Origin: Cymodocea nodosa
Lineage: Eukaryota > Streptophyta > Magnoliopsida > Alismatales > Cymodoceaceae
DNA: 64,000 nucleotides
NCBI GenBank assembly: GCA_036874045.1
Contig: CM072336.1
Coordinates: 22,581,501-22,645,500, forward strand
Direction of reading: 5' to 3'
Shown: one piece after another, positions 35,756 to 48,700 of the stretch
How positions within the stretch are numbered: position 1 is the first letter of the stretch
Layout of the letters: the number at the start of each line of letters is the position of its first letter
Notes under the pieces: model-generated
What the model was told of the DNA's origin: nothing
Database searches by the model: none
Seen by the model: only the letters and a program-made list of their open reading frames with translations
Program-made: the position numbers and the translations under genes

Positions 35756-36319
35756 TTACTTGAAATAAAAAAAATAATGTGAGGAAGATGGACACCATCA
35801 AAGTGTTATTTCTCAATATTTTTCTTACCTCTAGAAATCATAAAAAGGTAAATGTTGTTGAAGTTATTTTTCTTTCAGTACTTAACCATGGTAGAAGAAT
35901 GTTATAGTATAAAAAAAAAAAAGATGAACATCATGTTAACATTTAAGTAATAACGATCACCTAACATTTATAAAATGTTAGGTGACATTCAGCACAAACC
36001 AACGAAATCTATAAAAAAAGGAAAATGTTTAAAAATGGGAGAAAGAAAAAAAATGAAGGTGTAAATCCGTAAATTATAAAATTTTTGGTAAGTAATAATA
36101 TATATATCTGTTCAAACTTCGGTTGAACCAAAAAGTTCAATCGAAGGGCTTATTCTACAAAAATATATGCAGCATATAAATAATAATTTCGACTTGATCA
36201 AAGGACCCTTGATTAAAACATAAATGAATAACAAGTAAAGAAATGAATGAATAAAATAATGATGATTTGGTCAAACAGGAATATTTTTTTGGTTGAATCT
36301 AAATGATTTGACCAAAGCT

Positions 36320-36353
<34 letters not shown>

Positions 36354-36880
36354 CAGGTGCCCTAATCGAAATGTCACTCAACATTTATAAATGTTGGGTT
36401 AATGTCATCTAACTTTGCAAATTTCGAGTGACATTTAAATACATTCATGTTAAAATAATAATATATATCGAATAAGTTTCAGTCACATGAAAAATCAAGT
36501 TTCTCATGTGTGCACCAATCAAACGAAGGGATATAACGAGTCCATTACTATGTTTTATATCTTTTCGGCTATTTGCATATACATGTATATGGTTGTAAGC
36601 ACTCAGAAAACACCTCTTTAGAAAATTTTGTTGTTTATTCTAATTTTCTATAAAACTGTTTGTTGGTCATAATAGAGATTAATAAAATATGGTCATGGTT
36701 TATAATATTTTCTGTTGTAATTATCCAAAAATGATTTATTAAATTTATTTTTAACATACTATTTTGTCTTGCTCACTAGCATGTTTTACATTATTTATTT
36801 TAATCATATTACTGTTTCTTTTATAATTTACACATTTAAGTAGAATTTGTGCAATTGTAATTAGAAAAAATTTAAATTCC
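35756..36880. other. AT-rich intergenic DNA with hairpins
   Basis: No gene recognised. Contains a perfect 12-bp inverted repeat with a 3-base loop (35958-35984, arms CACCTAACATTT). Further on are the palindrome CAACATTTATAAATGTTG near 36384 and an 11-bp inverted pair AAATGTCACTC/GAGTGACATTT around it. A TA microsatellite lies at about 36324-36352. Confidence 0.6.
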
Positions 36881-36884
36881 CTAA

Positions 36885-37320
36885 CTACTGTCGACGAAAA
36901 AATCCTCGCTCCACCCCCACACTCCCTACCGCAGCTCGTCATCGGTTGCGCATCACAGACGTCCATCGCCAGCATCTGCCTCTCGTCCCAACTGGTTCTC
37001 TCAGTCGCGCATCACGGACGTCTGTCGCCGCTGGTTCTCGTTGATTCTTCCTTTCTCGCCGCTCGTCGCTCTCTACCACAGCTTCGTCGGTCGCACATCA
37101 CGGACGTCCGTCACCGTTGATTCTTCCTTTCTCGCCGCTGTTGGGTTCATGACTTTGCGTCATCGTTCGTAAGTCTGCACTGCTGTTTGGGTCTCACCGC
37201 CGTTGTTCGTGACCCCTCCATCCATTCGTCGGGTTTGATCCTTTATCATCGCCTCTTTTCTATGGTTGCAATATGGAACTGACGGTCTCTATTTTGAGTT
37301 TCCTGGTTGTTAATGTAGAT
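36885..37320. repeat. GC-rich island with short repeats
   Basis: A sharp GC-rich block in AT-rich DNA. The motif GCGCATCACGGACGTC, with small changes, occurs at about 36948, 37006 and 37092. A second block, TTGATTCTTCCTTTCTCGCC, occurs twice (about 37040 and 37117). No convincing long frame. It could be an untranslated leader, a promoter or a fragment of an unrecognised element. Confidence 0.5.
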
Positions 37321-38580
37321 TTTCGAGTTGGAAAGCTTACTATTTTGTTTTAGAATAGCTTTTGTAGTAGATTAGTGAAGGGTTTAGGTACTCTGTTGGG
37401 TTAGATTAAATCGCAAATTTGGTTGAACTAGTTTATCATGCAGAGTTCATGTAATTGTGTTTCTATTTTTATTCTAGATTGCATTAGATCTGAGTTTTAA
37501 TTGGGTTTTAGTAGCAGATTAGGTTTATAAAATCAGTTTCAAGATTCAAAAAATCGACAGACCTTCCAAGAATGTATGCTAAAAGTCTTTTTTTCAAATT
37601 CAACTCTACAGTTGTGATGTGCATGAGGAAGTCCATCTTTTCAACACTATATTTCATATAAACTTACCATCACAAATGCAGAACGCTAAGAAACTATTAT
37701 CGATTGGATATAATTACATGAAACCATTTTTAAAAAATGCATGCCTCGATGTCATTCTAGAATCTTCATAGTTTTTGATAAACAATGACATGCAAGTGAT
37801 GAACGTTGTGAAAATTTTTCCAATACATGGGATACTTACCACGTACACTATGCACATATGAACATCTTTTTTTGTGCTAAGTGAATTTCTAGTGAAATTG
37901 GTAACTATCAAACGACCTTATAAAATCATCATTTTGATATTTTTCATGAAATTACACTTCCTAATCTTTCTATGGATGCCCATTTTATGAAATTTGATGA
38001 TGTGAAGTATAAGTTACGATTTTTTTAAGTCAGAAGCTACTCTCAGTTTTTAATCACAAGTGTTTTGCATTTGTTTCTTGTAAGAATTTCTATTGCAGTT
38101 TTATGCATTTAATCTAAGTTTGCATAATTTTCCTAGTGGGAACTGTTCATGGCCTTTCCAATTTATTTGTAATTTTTGAAGCTCTAGATTTTAAGTTACA
38201 AATTTGGAAAAGAGCACTCACTAATTACATGATGCAACTAAAATAATTATAGATTCATTAGGAAATGAAGAGTGTCGATAAGTAGAAAGGTGGCAGAAGA
38301 AGTTATTTCAGTTGGAGTATTTAGGTGAATAAAATGATATCGAACAAAGCTATCAAAGAGGAAAATAGTAAAATTCCTAATAAGAAGATATGAACAAAAA
38401 CATGGAAGAAAATGATACAGAAGTACAATGAAGATACAGAAAGTAACATGCAAAGAAAAAAGATTGATAATCAAATAAAAATGAAGAAACAAATGTATAA
38501 GATTTATAGTAAAATTAGTACCTAAAGTAGATAAAACTGAAACTATGTTCATGAGCATATTAATATCACAAAAGAAGTTT
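37321..38580. other. Noncoding stretch, nothing recognised
   Basis: AT-rich. Frames are short and show no family motif. No RNA gene seen. Confidence 0.45.
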
Positions 38581-39192
38581 AGGACTTACACGATGGGAGG
38601 TGGCTAACACTCTCCGCTTCCTTATAAAATCGACCGAACGTTGATCGGTTAAAAAAAGAAAAGAGAAGAGAAGAGAGGAAGCAACAGAGGAAAAGGAAAA
38701 GTAGTAGAAGAACAAAGGAGCTTTTTTACTGTGCCTACCGATCGAGAGATCGTCGATGCTGTAAAAATTTTTTACCTGAAGAGGAGGGTTCTTTTAGATG
38801 CGCAGAGTCCGGTAGAGGTGGTGGTGTCTTAAAACCCAAAAAAAAATGTTGACAAAGACGAAGGCCGTGCGGCGTTAGTAAAAAAAAAAAAAGATGCCTA
38901 ATGACTCAAGGCGACGGCAGCGGTGACCCAAGAAAAAAAAATTTCCAATAGTCGTAGTAGACATCTGACGGCACAACAACTCTAAATCAAAAAAAAAAAG
39001 ATGACGAGCGAATAAAAGAATATCTAGTGGAGGCATGCAGTGACAAATAAAAGAATTTGATGCCGAGTAGCTCTAGGTGACGGTGGAACCCAAACAAAAA
39101 CAGAAGGAAGCCAGCCAGCAAGCACAGGCGACCGCGAATTAAACAAAAACAAAAGGAAGCTGGTAGGCGTAGATCGTCGCAAATCGAACGAA

Positions 39193-39224
<32 letters not shown>

Positions 39225-39240
39225 AAGTCGATGGTTGTTT
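38581..39240. repeat. A-run-rich island with GC-rich spacers
   Basis: Seven or so A runs of 7-25 bases (for example near 38838, 38880, 38932, 38990 and 39187) alternate with GC-rich words such as GGCGACGG and GCGACGGCAGCGG. Read on the minus strand it is a T-run/GC alternation. Origin unknown; it mirrors in composition the island at 36.9-37.3 kb. Confidence 0.45.
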
Positions 39241-42200
39241 GATGTCTGACCGGTATGACAATTATAAATAAAGGTGAAAATTAAAAATTTTAAAAAATGT
39301 AAAAATTTATACGAATTTCAAGATATATATATGCGATAAGTATATTATAAAAATTTAATTTTAAAAAATTTATAACTACAAACTTACGATGTCTATCATA
39401 GATAACATATAAGTATGTATGGGTTGTTCTATAAAGAATTTATTTAAATTAAAACTTAAAATCTTATAAAATTAAATGTTTCTAAGTTTTTAAGATTTTC
39501 TAAGAGAAATTTAAAAAAATATGAAGCAAAACTTAATGTTATCTAAATATGCATTCTAATGATTTTAGTAGTTTAACGTATCTTTATCAAGTAAAAATCA
39601 TCAATAGAAGTGAAGTGAAGGAAATTTAAATCATTCGAGATCAAATTACAATTGAGAGATCAAATAAAACAAAAGAATCACTAGAATTGTTCTACCTAAA
39701 AATCACTAAAATTAAGGTTAACTCTATGTTATTTTCCTTCTATCTTACTAGATAATTAATTCACTAAAAATACAAAGATGGAAGGGTCATTAGGGTGCAA
39801 AATAACAAAAGTAATTTTAGGGCAAAACTCCTCCTAAGGTGCTATCAACAATTATCTAATCAAGAGATAGGTAATTAATGAATTGTGCACTTCTAAAAGA
39901 AATATCATATCTCCTTAAATTTTTTGTGAAATCTAACGAAATCATAATCTTAGAAAGATAAGTCAATAATCTAACTCTTGCCTTTTACAAAACTAGATTT
40001 CATTAAGTATAACTCATGAAACACATTATTCTTTAAAACATAAAATCCAATGTCTAGAACAAAAAACAAGGCAATTGCATCTTTAATTTCAAATTTCAAA
40101 AACTCTAATTAAATCATTCCAAAAAATTTCAAAAATACTAGAAAATGAATCTACAATAAAAATCATTCAAAATCACATCAAGAAACTCTCAAAAACTCCA
40201 CTAAAACTCGACTTTCAAAGAATTTTAGTTTCACTCAAATAATTCAATAAACTTAATCTGTTGAGTTACCAAGTAACTCAACAAACCTAATTTAACTCAA
40301 CAGACCAATTGATTTGGGAAGATTGTTGCAAAAGTAAGAATTGGCGGTGATTATTTTTGATCAAAGCTTTCTGTTATTGAATTAAACTGGTTGCCTTAGT
40401 GGTAGTTGAATTGATTTGCATGTTTTGTTTTAACAAATGAATCTTGTTCAGAATCTCTTTTTCTTCTATAAAGATGTTCCCCACAATCTTTTTATTCCAA
40501 TCTTTTAAATTACCTTTAATGTATAGAGTTGGTCATCAACTCTTGAGAGGTCTCTCAAATAACAAATAAAATTTGATACAAAATCAACATTTATGACATT
40601 GAGTAAAAAACTCATGGTAACATAAAGTTATTTTAATTCTATACAAATAATTTTTAACTTTTAATAACTATAAGATATGAATTTGTACTTTTTAATAGAT
40701 TCGTTTGAACTATACAAAATACAAAGGAAAGACTTACCCAATATTTGATCTAACTTCAAATGTTATTCAAATGAAATCTTGCAACAAGATTATATAGGAT
40801 CCATACAAAAGATTTTCAAGTAGCCGTTAACTTGAATGATGACATGAACAACATACATAACACAATCTTGGTTCCACCTCCTTTTGATTTTGAGTTTGAA
40901 ACTCAAGCGCATTCTACATCCATAAATAATGTAGACTTATGTAAAAAAGGAAAATACACATGTACACATGTTGAGTCACGATAACTTATGACAACTATAA
41001 TGAGGTATATCATTTGTATATTATTTCAAAGAGGATAGAGAAGATAATTTGAATCGAATGATTTTCATTTAGCATATGACAAAGTACAAAAGCATATGAT
41101 TTTAGTGCAAGAGAAGAAGATGACTTATTTATAGAAAAAAGAACATAAAGAGAATGATGTGACGACAATTTTGCTTTCACTTTTAGAGCTATGTAATTAT
41201 TGGATATTGAATCCAAGAAAGACCAATTTATTTACCTACCAAATGATATGAGAACTTTATGAATGAAGTTCAACTTGAAATGATGTAATGACATATGTTA
41301 TATTTCTTTCATTAGGTGTTTGTCAATGAACTTTGCTATTTTAGTTTGTGTTTTCTATGTTGTAATGAACAACTTTTATTTGTTACGTTTCTCTCATTAA
41401 GATGGTTGTATTATAGACAAAGTTATTTTTGATAGTCATTCCAAATAATGTTGTATGTGTTATGTTTTGTTCCATATGTATTATGTATTCTGTGCAAATT
41501 ATTTTATGTGTTATGTCTAATATGTTATGTTCATTATGTATGTTATCCTCTTCCTTGATGATATGCTCAGATTCTCTACATACGTAAATTTATAGAAATG
41601 CATAAACAAAAAGTTATGAAGTTTTCTATGATAAAAATTGACAATAATAAGGAAGGAAAAAGAAGAAGGTGATAATGGTAACATGATAATTAAGAATATA
41701 TGCAAGTATATAAAGATAGGTAGATATAGTTAATATTATTAGCAATGGTACTAAGAATAAAATAAAGAAATAATAGATAAATTTTATGAAAATATCATGA
41801 CTTTTATTTGAATACGTGAACTTTGTTCAAGCATGTGTACTTATCCTTTTAATTTATCACAATTGAATGTAATGTTAGTGATATCATATTAATGACATAT
41901 GAATGTCTTATGATATTATTATATAACATTTTAAATAATTAGTTACATTAATTAAATACATTATTACTAAAAAGTTGAATTAATTAATGACAACTATATT
42001 ACATTATTAACATACACAAACACTTAAATTTTTATTTTTATTTAATTTTTAATGTATTAAAATATTTGATTTTAATTTTTAAATATATACAAATATCTGA
42101 ATTTCAAATTCTATTCAATTTCATTTTCAGTTAAAACTTTACCTCTATCATATTTAATTTAATTTTAAGTGTACAAATAGATCCAATATCACAATAGGAC

Positions 42201-42743
42201 ATATCGATAAACACCCATGAAAAATTCTATCAATGTCGCTAAGAAAAATATTTAGGTGTTTTAACGGAGGCATGTTCAATGTCTCGTCCTTTTCTCTATC
42301 TTAATTTTTAACTTTGAGTTTATTTTTTAAAACATTCACATTATTAGATTTAAGATAATATATTAAATTTAATTTTAATATACTATTTTATAATATCATA
42401 TGTGTGATTTACGATAAAGATAATGACATAAGTAAAAATAACAAAATGAGACATATATATGTAATTTACATAATAAAAGTGTAATAAAAATGAATTTATT
42501 ATATTATTTTTAAATAATTATTTTAAAAAATTGTAAACATTGTATGGGACCTATCCAGTGTAGATAACGATCTGTCAATGCACGCCGTCGAATGGGCAGA
42601 CGTGGTAGAAGACGGCGCGCCACCCTATCCGTCGGGCACACGTCCCCGCCACATCTCTTGCACCCAAAAAAAACACACCAGTACCGCCACGCTGGCACCG
42701 TCGGCGTTCCCGTTCGGCGACAACTGTGGATCGATGCAGGCGA
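39241..42743. other. AT-rich intergenic DNA upstream of the AAE14-type gene
   Basis: No gene recognised. At 40255-40320 there is a short cluster of TGTTGAGTTA/TAACTCAACA motifs like those in the retroelement LTRs 14 kb away, perhaps an LTR scrap. The last 200 bp before the start codon are GC-rich. Confidence 0.5.
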
Positions 42744-45700
42744 ATGCTCGGTGACGACGTTAGAGCCCCGCAGCACATATGCCAGTGCCTTGGGAAGGTC
42801 CTGGTAGTGCGCAGGGGCACGACATTTGCGATCTCCGGCCAGAGGCAGACGACCGGCGAGGGATTCGTGCGAGGTGTGCTTGGCCTCGCCGCAGAACTAT
42901 CGGGTTTGGGCGTTGCTAGGGGTGATGTCGTCGCCATAGCCTCCCTCAACAGGTTGAGGTGGTTCCGATTAATTAATTTGTTGGCCTTTCCGTCGATGCA
43001 CTTGTTTCTGACTGTGTTCTCGTGTTCGTCAATCAACTGTGGTGAATGTAGTGAATGGTACGTGGAATGGCTCCTTGCAGTCGCTTTTGTGGGAGGGATT
43101 GCTGCTCCTCTCAACCACCGCTGGGTAAGAGAAGTCATTCTCTTTCCTAACTTCTAAAGGAATCTCTTTTACGGACTTCACTTCTCTCTTGGGTCTGTGT
43201 AATGTCTAAAAATTTCAATTAGAAAGAAAATCAGTGTAAGAACAAATTTCCAGGGATCTGTTGTGGGTTGAGAATTTTCATTTACCTAGTGGTTTGGAAT
43301 CAGAAGAGGCCCCAAAGTTCACGGAAAAAGAAAGATCGGAAAAGCAATTGAATCGTTTGATCTTTTGTCCTTCACAGAGCTTTGAGGAGGCAAAAGCGGC
43401 CGTGGAGGTTGTGAAGCCTGTGCTGTTGGTGGTGGATAAGAGTTGCGCCCCGTGGGCCAGAAGCCTACAAGATGTGTCATCCATAAAACACTACCTTCTG
43501 ATTGGAGAAGACTCCCCCATCACCTTCATCTCTGCTTCCAGCTCTACTGAAGGTGTATGCTTATTCTTTCCCTTACTTGACTGATTTTTTATATTTTTTA
43601 TGGACTTTTGCTCTTACATTTTCCTCTCACTCGATAGTCTCATATTTTGTTTATTTTCTTTTTTGTTTACCTGTTAGTCATGACAAATGAATTGTTGATT
43701 GACCTGCCAGGTGGTCAGGTTATGATGTTGTGAAGGTGTGTTGACGTGTTGAAGTTACTAGTCCGATATTTGTTGGTCTGGTCGTTACAAATGTTGGGAC
43801 ATTCTAATAAAAAGGCAATCAAATTAATTGATGTTGAGTACCATCCCTGTCATCAAAACCATACCAGCTCCGGCTTACAAAACTCCTATGATAACAAAAA
43901 TCCATCACGCACACACAACAACTTGTTGTCAGTGCTTAGCAAGGCCGACAGAGCAAGTCAATCACCTCCTGAGTGGAAGGATCATTCTGAGGAAGCTAGT
44001 TTGGGTAGATTACCATGCGTTTATGGATAAATTTTTGGGGTTTAACTTTGATGACAAGTTTTGAATTAGTAGGGGGAGTTGATAGGTTCATTGTTTGTTT
44101 GTTAGTTCTGTTAGTCATGAGTTGTCAAGTATCTAGTGTAGGTGTCCAATGCTCATTGAAAGCTGTACAAATGGGCAGCTTAAGTTGGAATATGTGTTAC
44201 TTGACTCGACTTGACCATTTTTGGAGTGACCAAATTCATTTCATTAACTTGCTTGATAAATAAGTGGTTGACCATTAACCTACCAAACAAAAGCTAGTTT
44301 GATTAATGGTAAACCATTTTGTCACCCATGATAAAATCAATTGCTAAACAATTAAATTACATGGATCAATTAAATCCAACTTCTATCTTTCTCATTTTTA
44401 CCCGTCTACTTGAAACATATTTAAAGAAAAAATTATAATATTATTATCAAAGAAAAATATAAAAAAATAAAATAAATAAATAACATAAAATATTTTCTAT
44501 TTTTATTTGGATCAATTAATTAGGTCAAGATGGTTAATAGAAACATTGTTCAAGTACTTTCCATTAACCAACCTATCATTTTAATGCTAAATGGTTAACC
44601 AAGAAAATTACAAGTTGAGTTGGTCATTAGATGATCCTATTTGAGTTGGGTAGCAATTAATATGTTCACCTCCAGCTGATTGATCGATTTGTTACAATTA
44701 TTGGATCATTATTTGCTACAAGAAGGCAAATGGAAGAATGTCAGGAGGTTACTGGCTCATAGTGATGACCTCTGCTGAAGCTCCAAGGTAAATGTCATCT
44801 TCATTCACCCAGTTGTTGCCCTTGTGTTTACCAAGGTGTCAATGTTAGTCATGTTGGTTGGGCGACTGCTGGCAATGGATTTGAGGAAGGTTATCGATTA
44901 TCAAACAAAAACAAACTGCATGTACTCTAGATTTGAGTTTTGAAAAAAAAAAATCTCAGTGTCTTTCAATCTCATCAAACTTGTTTCTCCATGATCCAGG
45001 GGCAAATGATTGTAGGAACAAAATAACAACAAGAGGGCCTACATTGTCTGATTATTCCTGGGCTCCAAATGATGTTGCCCTTATATGCTTCACATCAGGT
45101 AATTTCATGCGGTTTCCTGACTTTTTTCAATCTTTGAGTCTGTTGTATGTTTTTAGAGTGGATAGTCTTTGTATGCAACTACATTGCTATTAAATTTCTA
45201 TTTCACTTTACTTCAATAATGCATTGTACACAGGAACTACTGGAAGACCAAAAGGTGTTGCCCTAAGCCACTCATCGCTGATTGTCCAAGCTGTTGCAAA
45301 AAATATTATTGTTGGTTATGGCGCTGGGGATGTATGTTTTTCGTTGCTAGTCATTTTTTTCTCAAACTATATAGATGATATAACAGTATCTATAAATGTT
45401 TTGTTTTATCTAAATTTTGATGAAATTGATTAATATTTCTAATGTGTACAAATATATGCCTAGCCTACTTCGATGCAGGTGATCTATGGAATCACATTGT
45501 TGATATTTTTTGTTTGCAGGTGTACCTTCACACGGCACCTTTATGCCATATTGGGGGGATATCATCTTGCATTGCAGTTCTGTTTGCAGGTGGTCAACAT
45601 GTATTTATACCAAAATTTGATGCAAAATCAGCTGCTTGTGCTATATTGCATCATTGTGTGACTTCTTTTATTACTGTTCCTGCAATAATGGCTGATATGA

Positions 45701-48700
45701 TTTCAAGTATAAGGTAATCTTTCTCCTCTTCAAACTATTTTCACCTGCCTGTTGATGCTAATGCTTGATTTTGCCTCTCTTTTAGAGTTATATATTCCCA
45801 TATAACTATAAAAGAGTCTGCTTCTAGTTTCATTGACTTTTATATGCTTGAACTCTCAGATTTATAAGCAAGAATATCATATAAAAAGATCTATACCAGA
45901 AATTCACACTCAATAAAAAGGAAAAATTTATGCATGAAACTTCTAATGTGGTATCTCAAAAAGATACGATTCTATGTGTTTTTTCCAGAAATAATATTTG
46001 ATTTTGTGATCTTCAAATAACAATGGAACAACTTCACCATTTCGTCATGGTGCATCCGTTAGAAATTCACATGATAAATTCTATAAATGCAAAGATTTTT
46101 TATTCAATTTCTCCTGACTAGGTGGTCTTTGATTACTCATCACCAGGAAGCAAACTAGAAATTGTGGGGCTGAGTCAGTGAAGAAGGTTCTGAATGGAGG
46201 TGGCAGTCTCGCAGCAGAACTTGTTAGTGGTGCAATTGACATTTTCCCTCATGCTAAACTTATTTCCGCTTATGGTATGCTTTTGAAGCTTAACTTATAT
46301 TTGTTATGATTTTACCTCTCTTTTAGAGTTACATGGGAATATTTACAAGTATTGGTAGTTCAGGTAGTTTTATCAATTACAATTTTTACACTAATTTGAG
46401 TCACAAACTTCTTTTGTTATACTACCTTCTCTTTGTACTTAGATTTAAGAAATTCTTTATCGTAGTTAACATCTACATTAATTTCCTACTTTGACAAGCC
46501 TTATCACTTTATAGGCACGCCAATGATTTCTTACTTAACATACAAATATTCCAATTTCCAAGTATTGTCCAGGGGAATTTGAATATTAATAAATTAGTTA
46601 TGAAGAATGCATAATCAACTTTTATTCAAGCTGTGAAATTGTTATTGATTCTATTTTAATAGCATTAAAAACATTATTAAACCACATAGTAGAATTAAGG
46701 CAGAGAATATTCTTGTACTGGAAAAACTATTGAATGCCCTAGTTACTCGTTTATTTTGAGTGAATTTCATAGATTTTTTTTTTTACATTTTCTTTTGTTT
46801 CTAATTAGCAACATCTTGTTCTACATTGGATACATACAGGACTGACTGAGGCATGCTCATCCCTAACATTCTTTGTGCTTCACGACCCAATATTGAAAAT
46901 TTTTGGTAATTCTCATAGAAATAACTATGATGGTGTCTCTGATGGAGTCAGGCATCTTGGGGGTTCCTGTGTCGGAAGACCCCCTTCTCACGTTGAGCTA
47001 CAAATTCAGAGTAATGGCAGAGATGATAGCATGCCTAATGTTGGGACTATATTAACTAAAGGTGCACATGTAATGGTCGGGTATTGGGATCATACTGCTG
47101 CCATTAATACTATTGTTGGTCCAGATAATTGGCTTGACACAGGAGACCTTGGCTGGATCGATACCAATGGTGATTTGTGGCTTATGGGACGTAAAAAGGA
47201 CAATATAAGGAGTGGAGGGGAAAATGTTTATCCTGGAGAGGTAAAACATTACAATCTCTTTGGAAGTAGTCATAAATACTCATAAAGACTTGAAATTTGC
47301 TTGTTTTACTTGATTGTTGTAATAGTCAGCCTACTTGTGCTGTACAAAATTAAAATACATTAAAGCACAAAATTATTAAAAGTGTATACAATCAATGCAT
47401 AGCTCACAATTTCTATAATATGATTTAGAATTTGACCAACAATTATTTTGTTGATATAATAAAATTTGTAGGACATAAAACAACTTCAAAATTGAAAAAG
47501 TTGATTGATAAAAATTGTTTCACAATTTGCTTTGTAACCTTAGAAACTATCAAAATTGATGAAAGTTGGCCTTTTATTTATAAAATTTAAAATACTTGGA
47601 AGAAATCAGAAATCATTGGCTTCTTTGTGCCTTTCTAACACATTTTTTATCTACAGTGATTTTTGTCTTTCCATAGCTAATCTTTTAATTACTTTCAAAT
47701 ATTGTGGTGATTGATTCAGTTCTAGTTTGTTATTTTTTTTAAAAATATAATAATGGGTAAAATCATGGAGTTAGGATAGAATTAACCATCAACACATGAA
47801 ATGCTATATAGTATTTCTAGAAATACCAAAATTCCATGAATTTCAGTGGTATTTTGAAATGTTGTTTGCTGGATAAAAGTACTGCACAAGATCCAAATTT
47901 AAAACCTCCATAGAATAAAAAAATTTATTCAATGGGAAAATAATAAACTAGGAAATACAAATAGTAATGAAATCCCTTGTGTTCTTGACATAGTCATCTT
48001 CAAATATTGCCCCAAAATGGTACACATGAATAAATGGCTTTTTCCAAAGGGCATCTCACCTTATTTTTAGAAAAAGGAATTAATGTTATTTGACTATTCA
48101 TTTATAATTTTAGTCCATAGGATGGTTCATGTCTAGAAAATTTTCTTATTCTAGGATTATTTTTGAAAATAGAAAACATCCCCATATTTCAAAAACCAGA
48201 TTGGAGCATTATATATATTTTGATCAAAGGCCTGGTTGACTAGAATTGTAATATAATAGTGTAATACAACATGACAAATCCAAATTATAGTGCTTGTTAA
48301 TCAATTATAAATTAATTATAAATTTACATAAAGAATCAATTTTACTATTTAACTTATATTTAGTTAATTGAGTGATGTCTCAAAGGACTTAATTTCCTAA
48401 AATTGAATCTTAAAGTTTATAATCATAAATATCTAAATATTGTAATATAATTCAATCGCATTACATTATATTACATATGGATTATGGACAACGGTCATGT
48501 TTGAAGCGTACAATGATGCACACTCTACATGAATAAGTAATATTATATACAATTAAATGAGATATTACATTTTTTTGACTAGCTTGTTTAAATGGCTTAG
48601 GTGGAAGCTGTGCTCTGTCAGCATCCTGGGGTTTCATTTGCTCTTGTTTTTGGTATTCCTGATCTTCGTTTGTCAGAAATGGTGGTTGCATGTGTCTGCC

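Noticed and set aside
42575-43138. Long GC-rich minus-strand frame (187 codons)
   Set aside because: It is antisense to exons 1-2 of the AAE14-type gene, has no family motif, and owes its openness to GC-rich composition.
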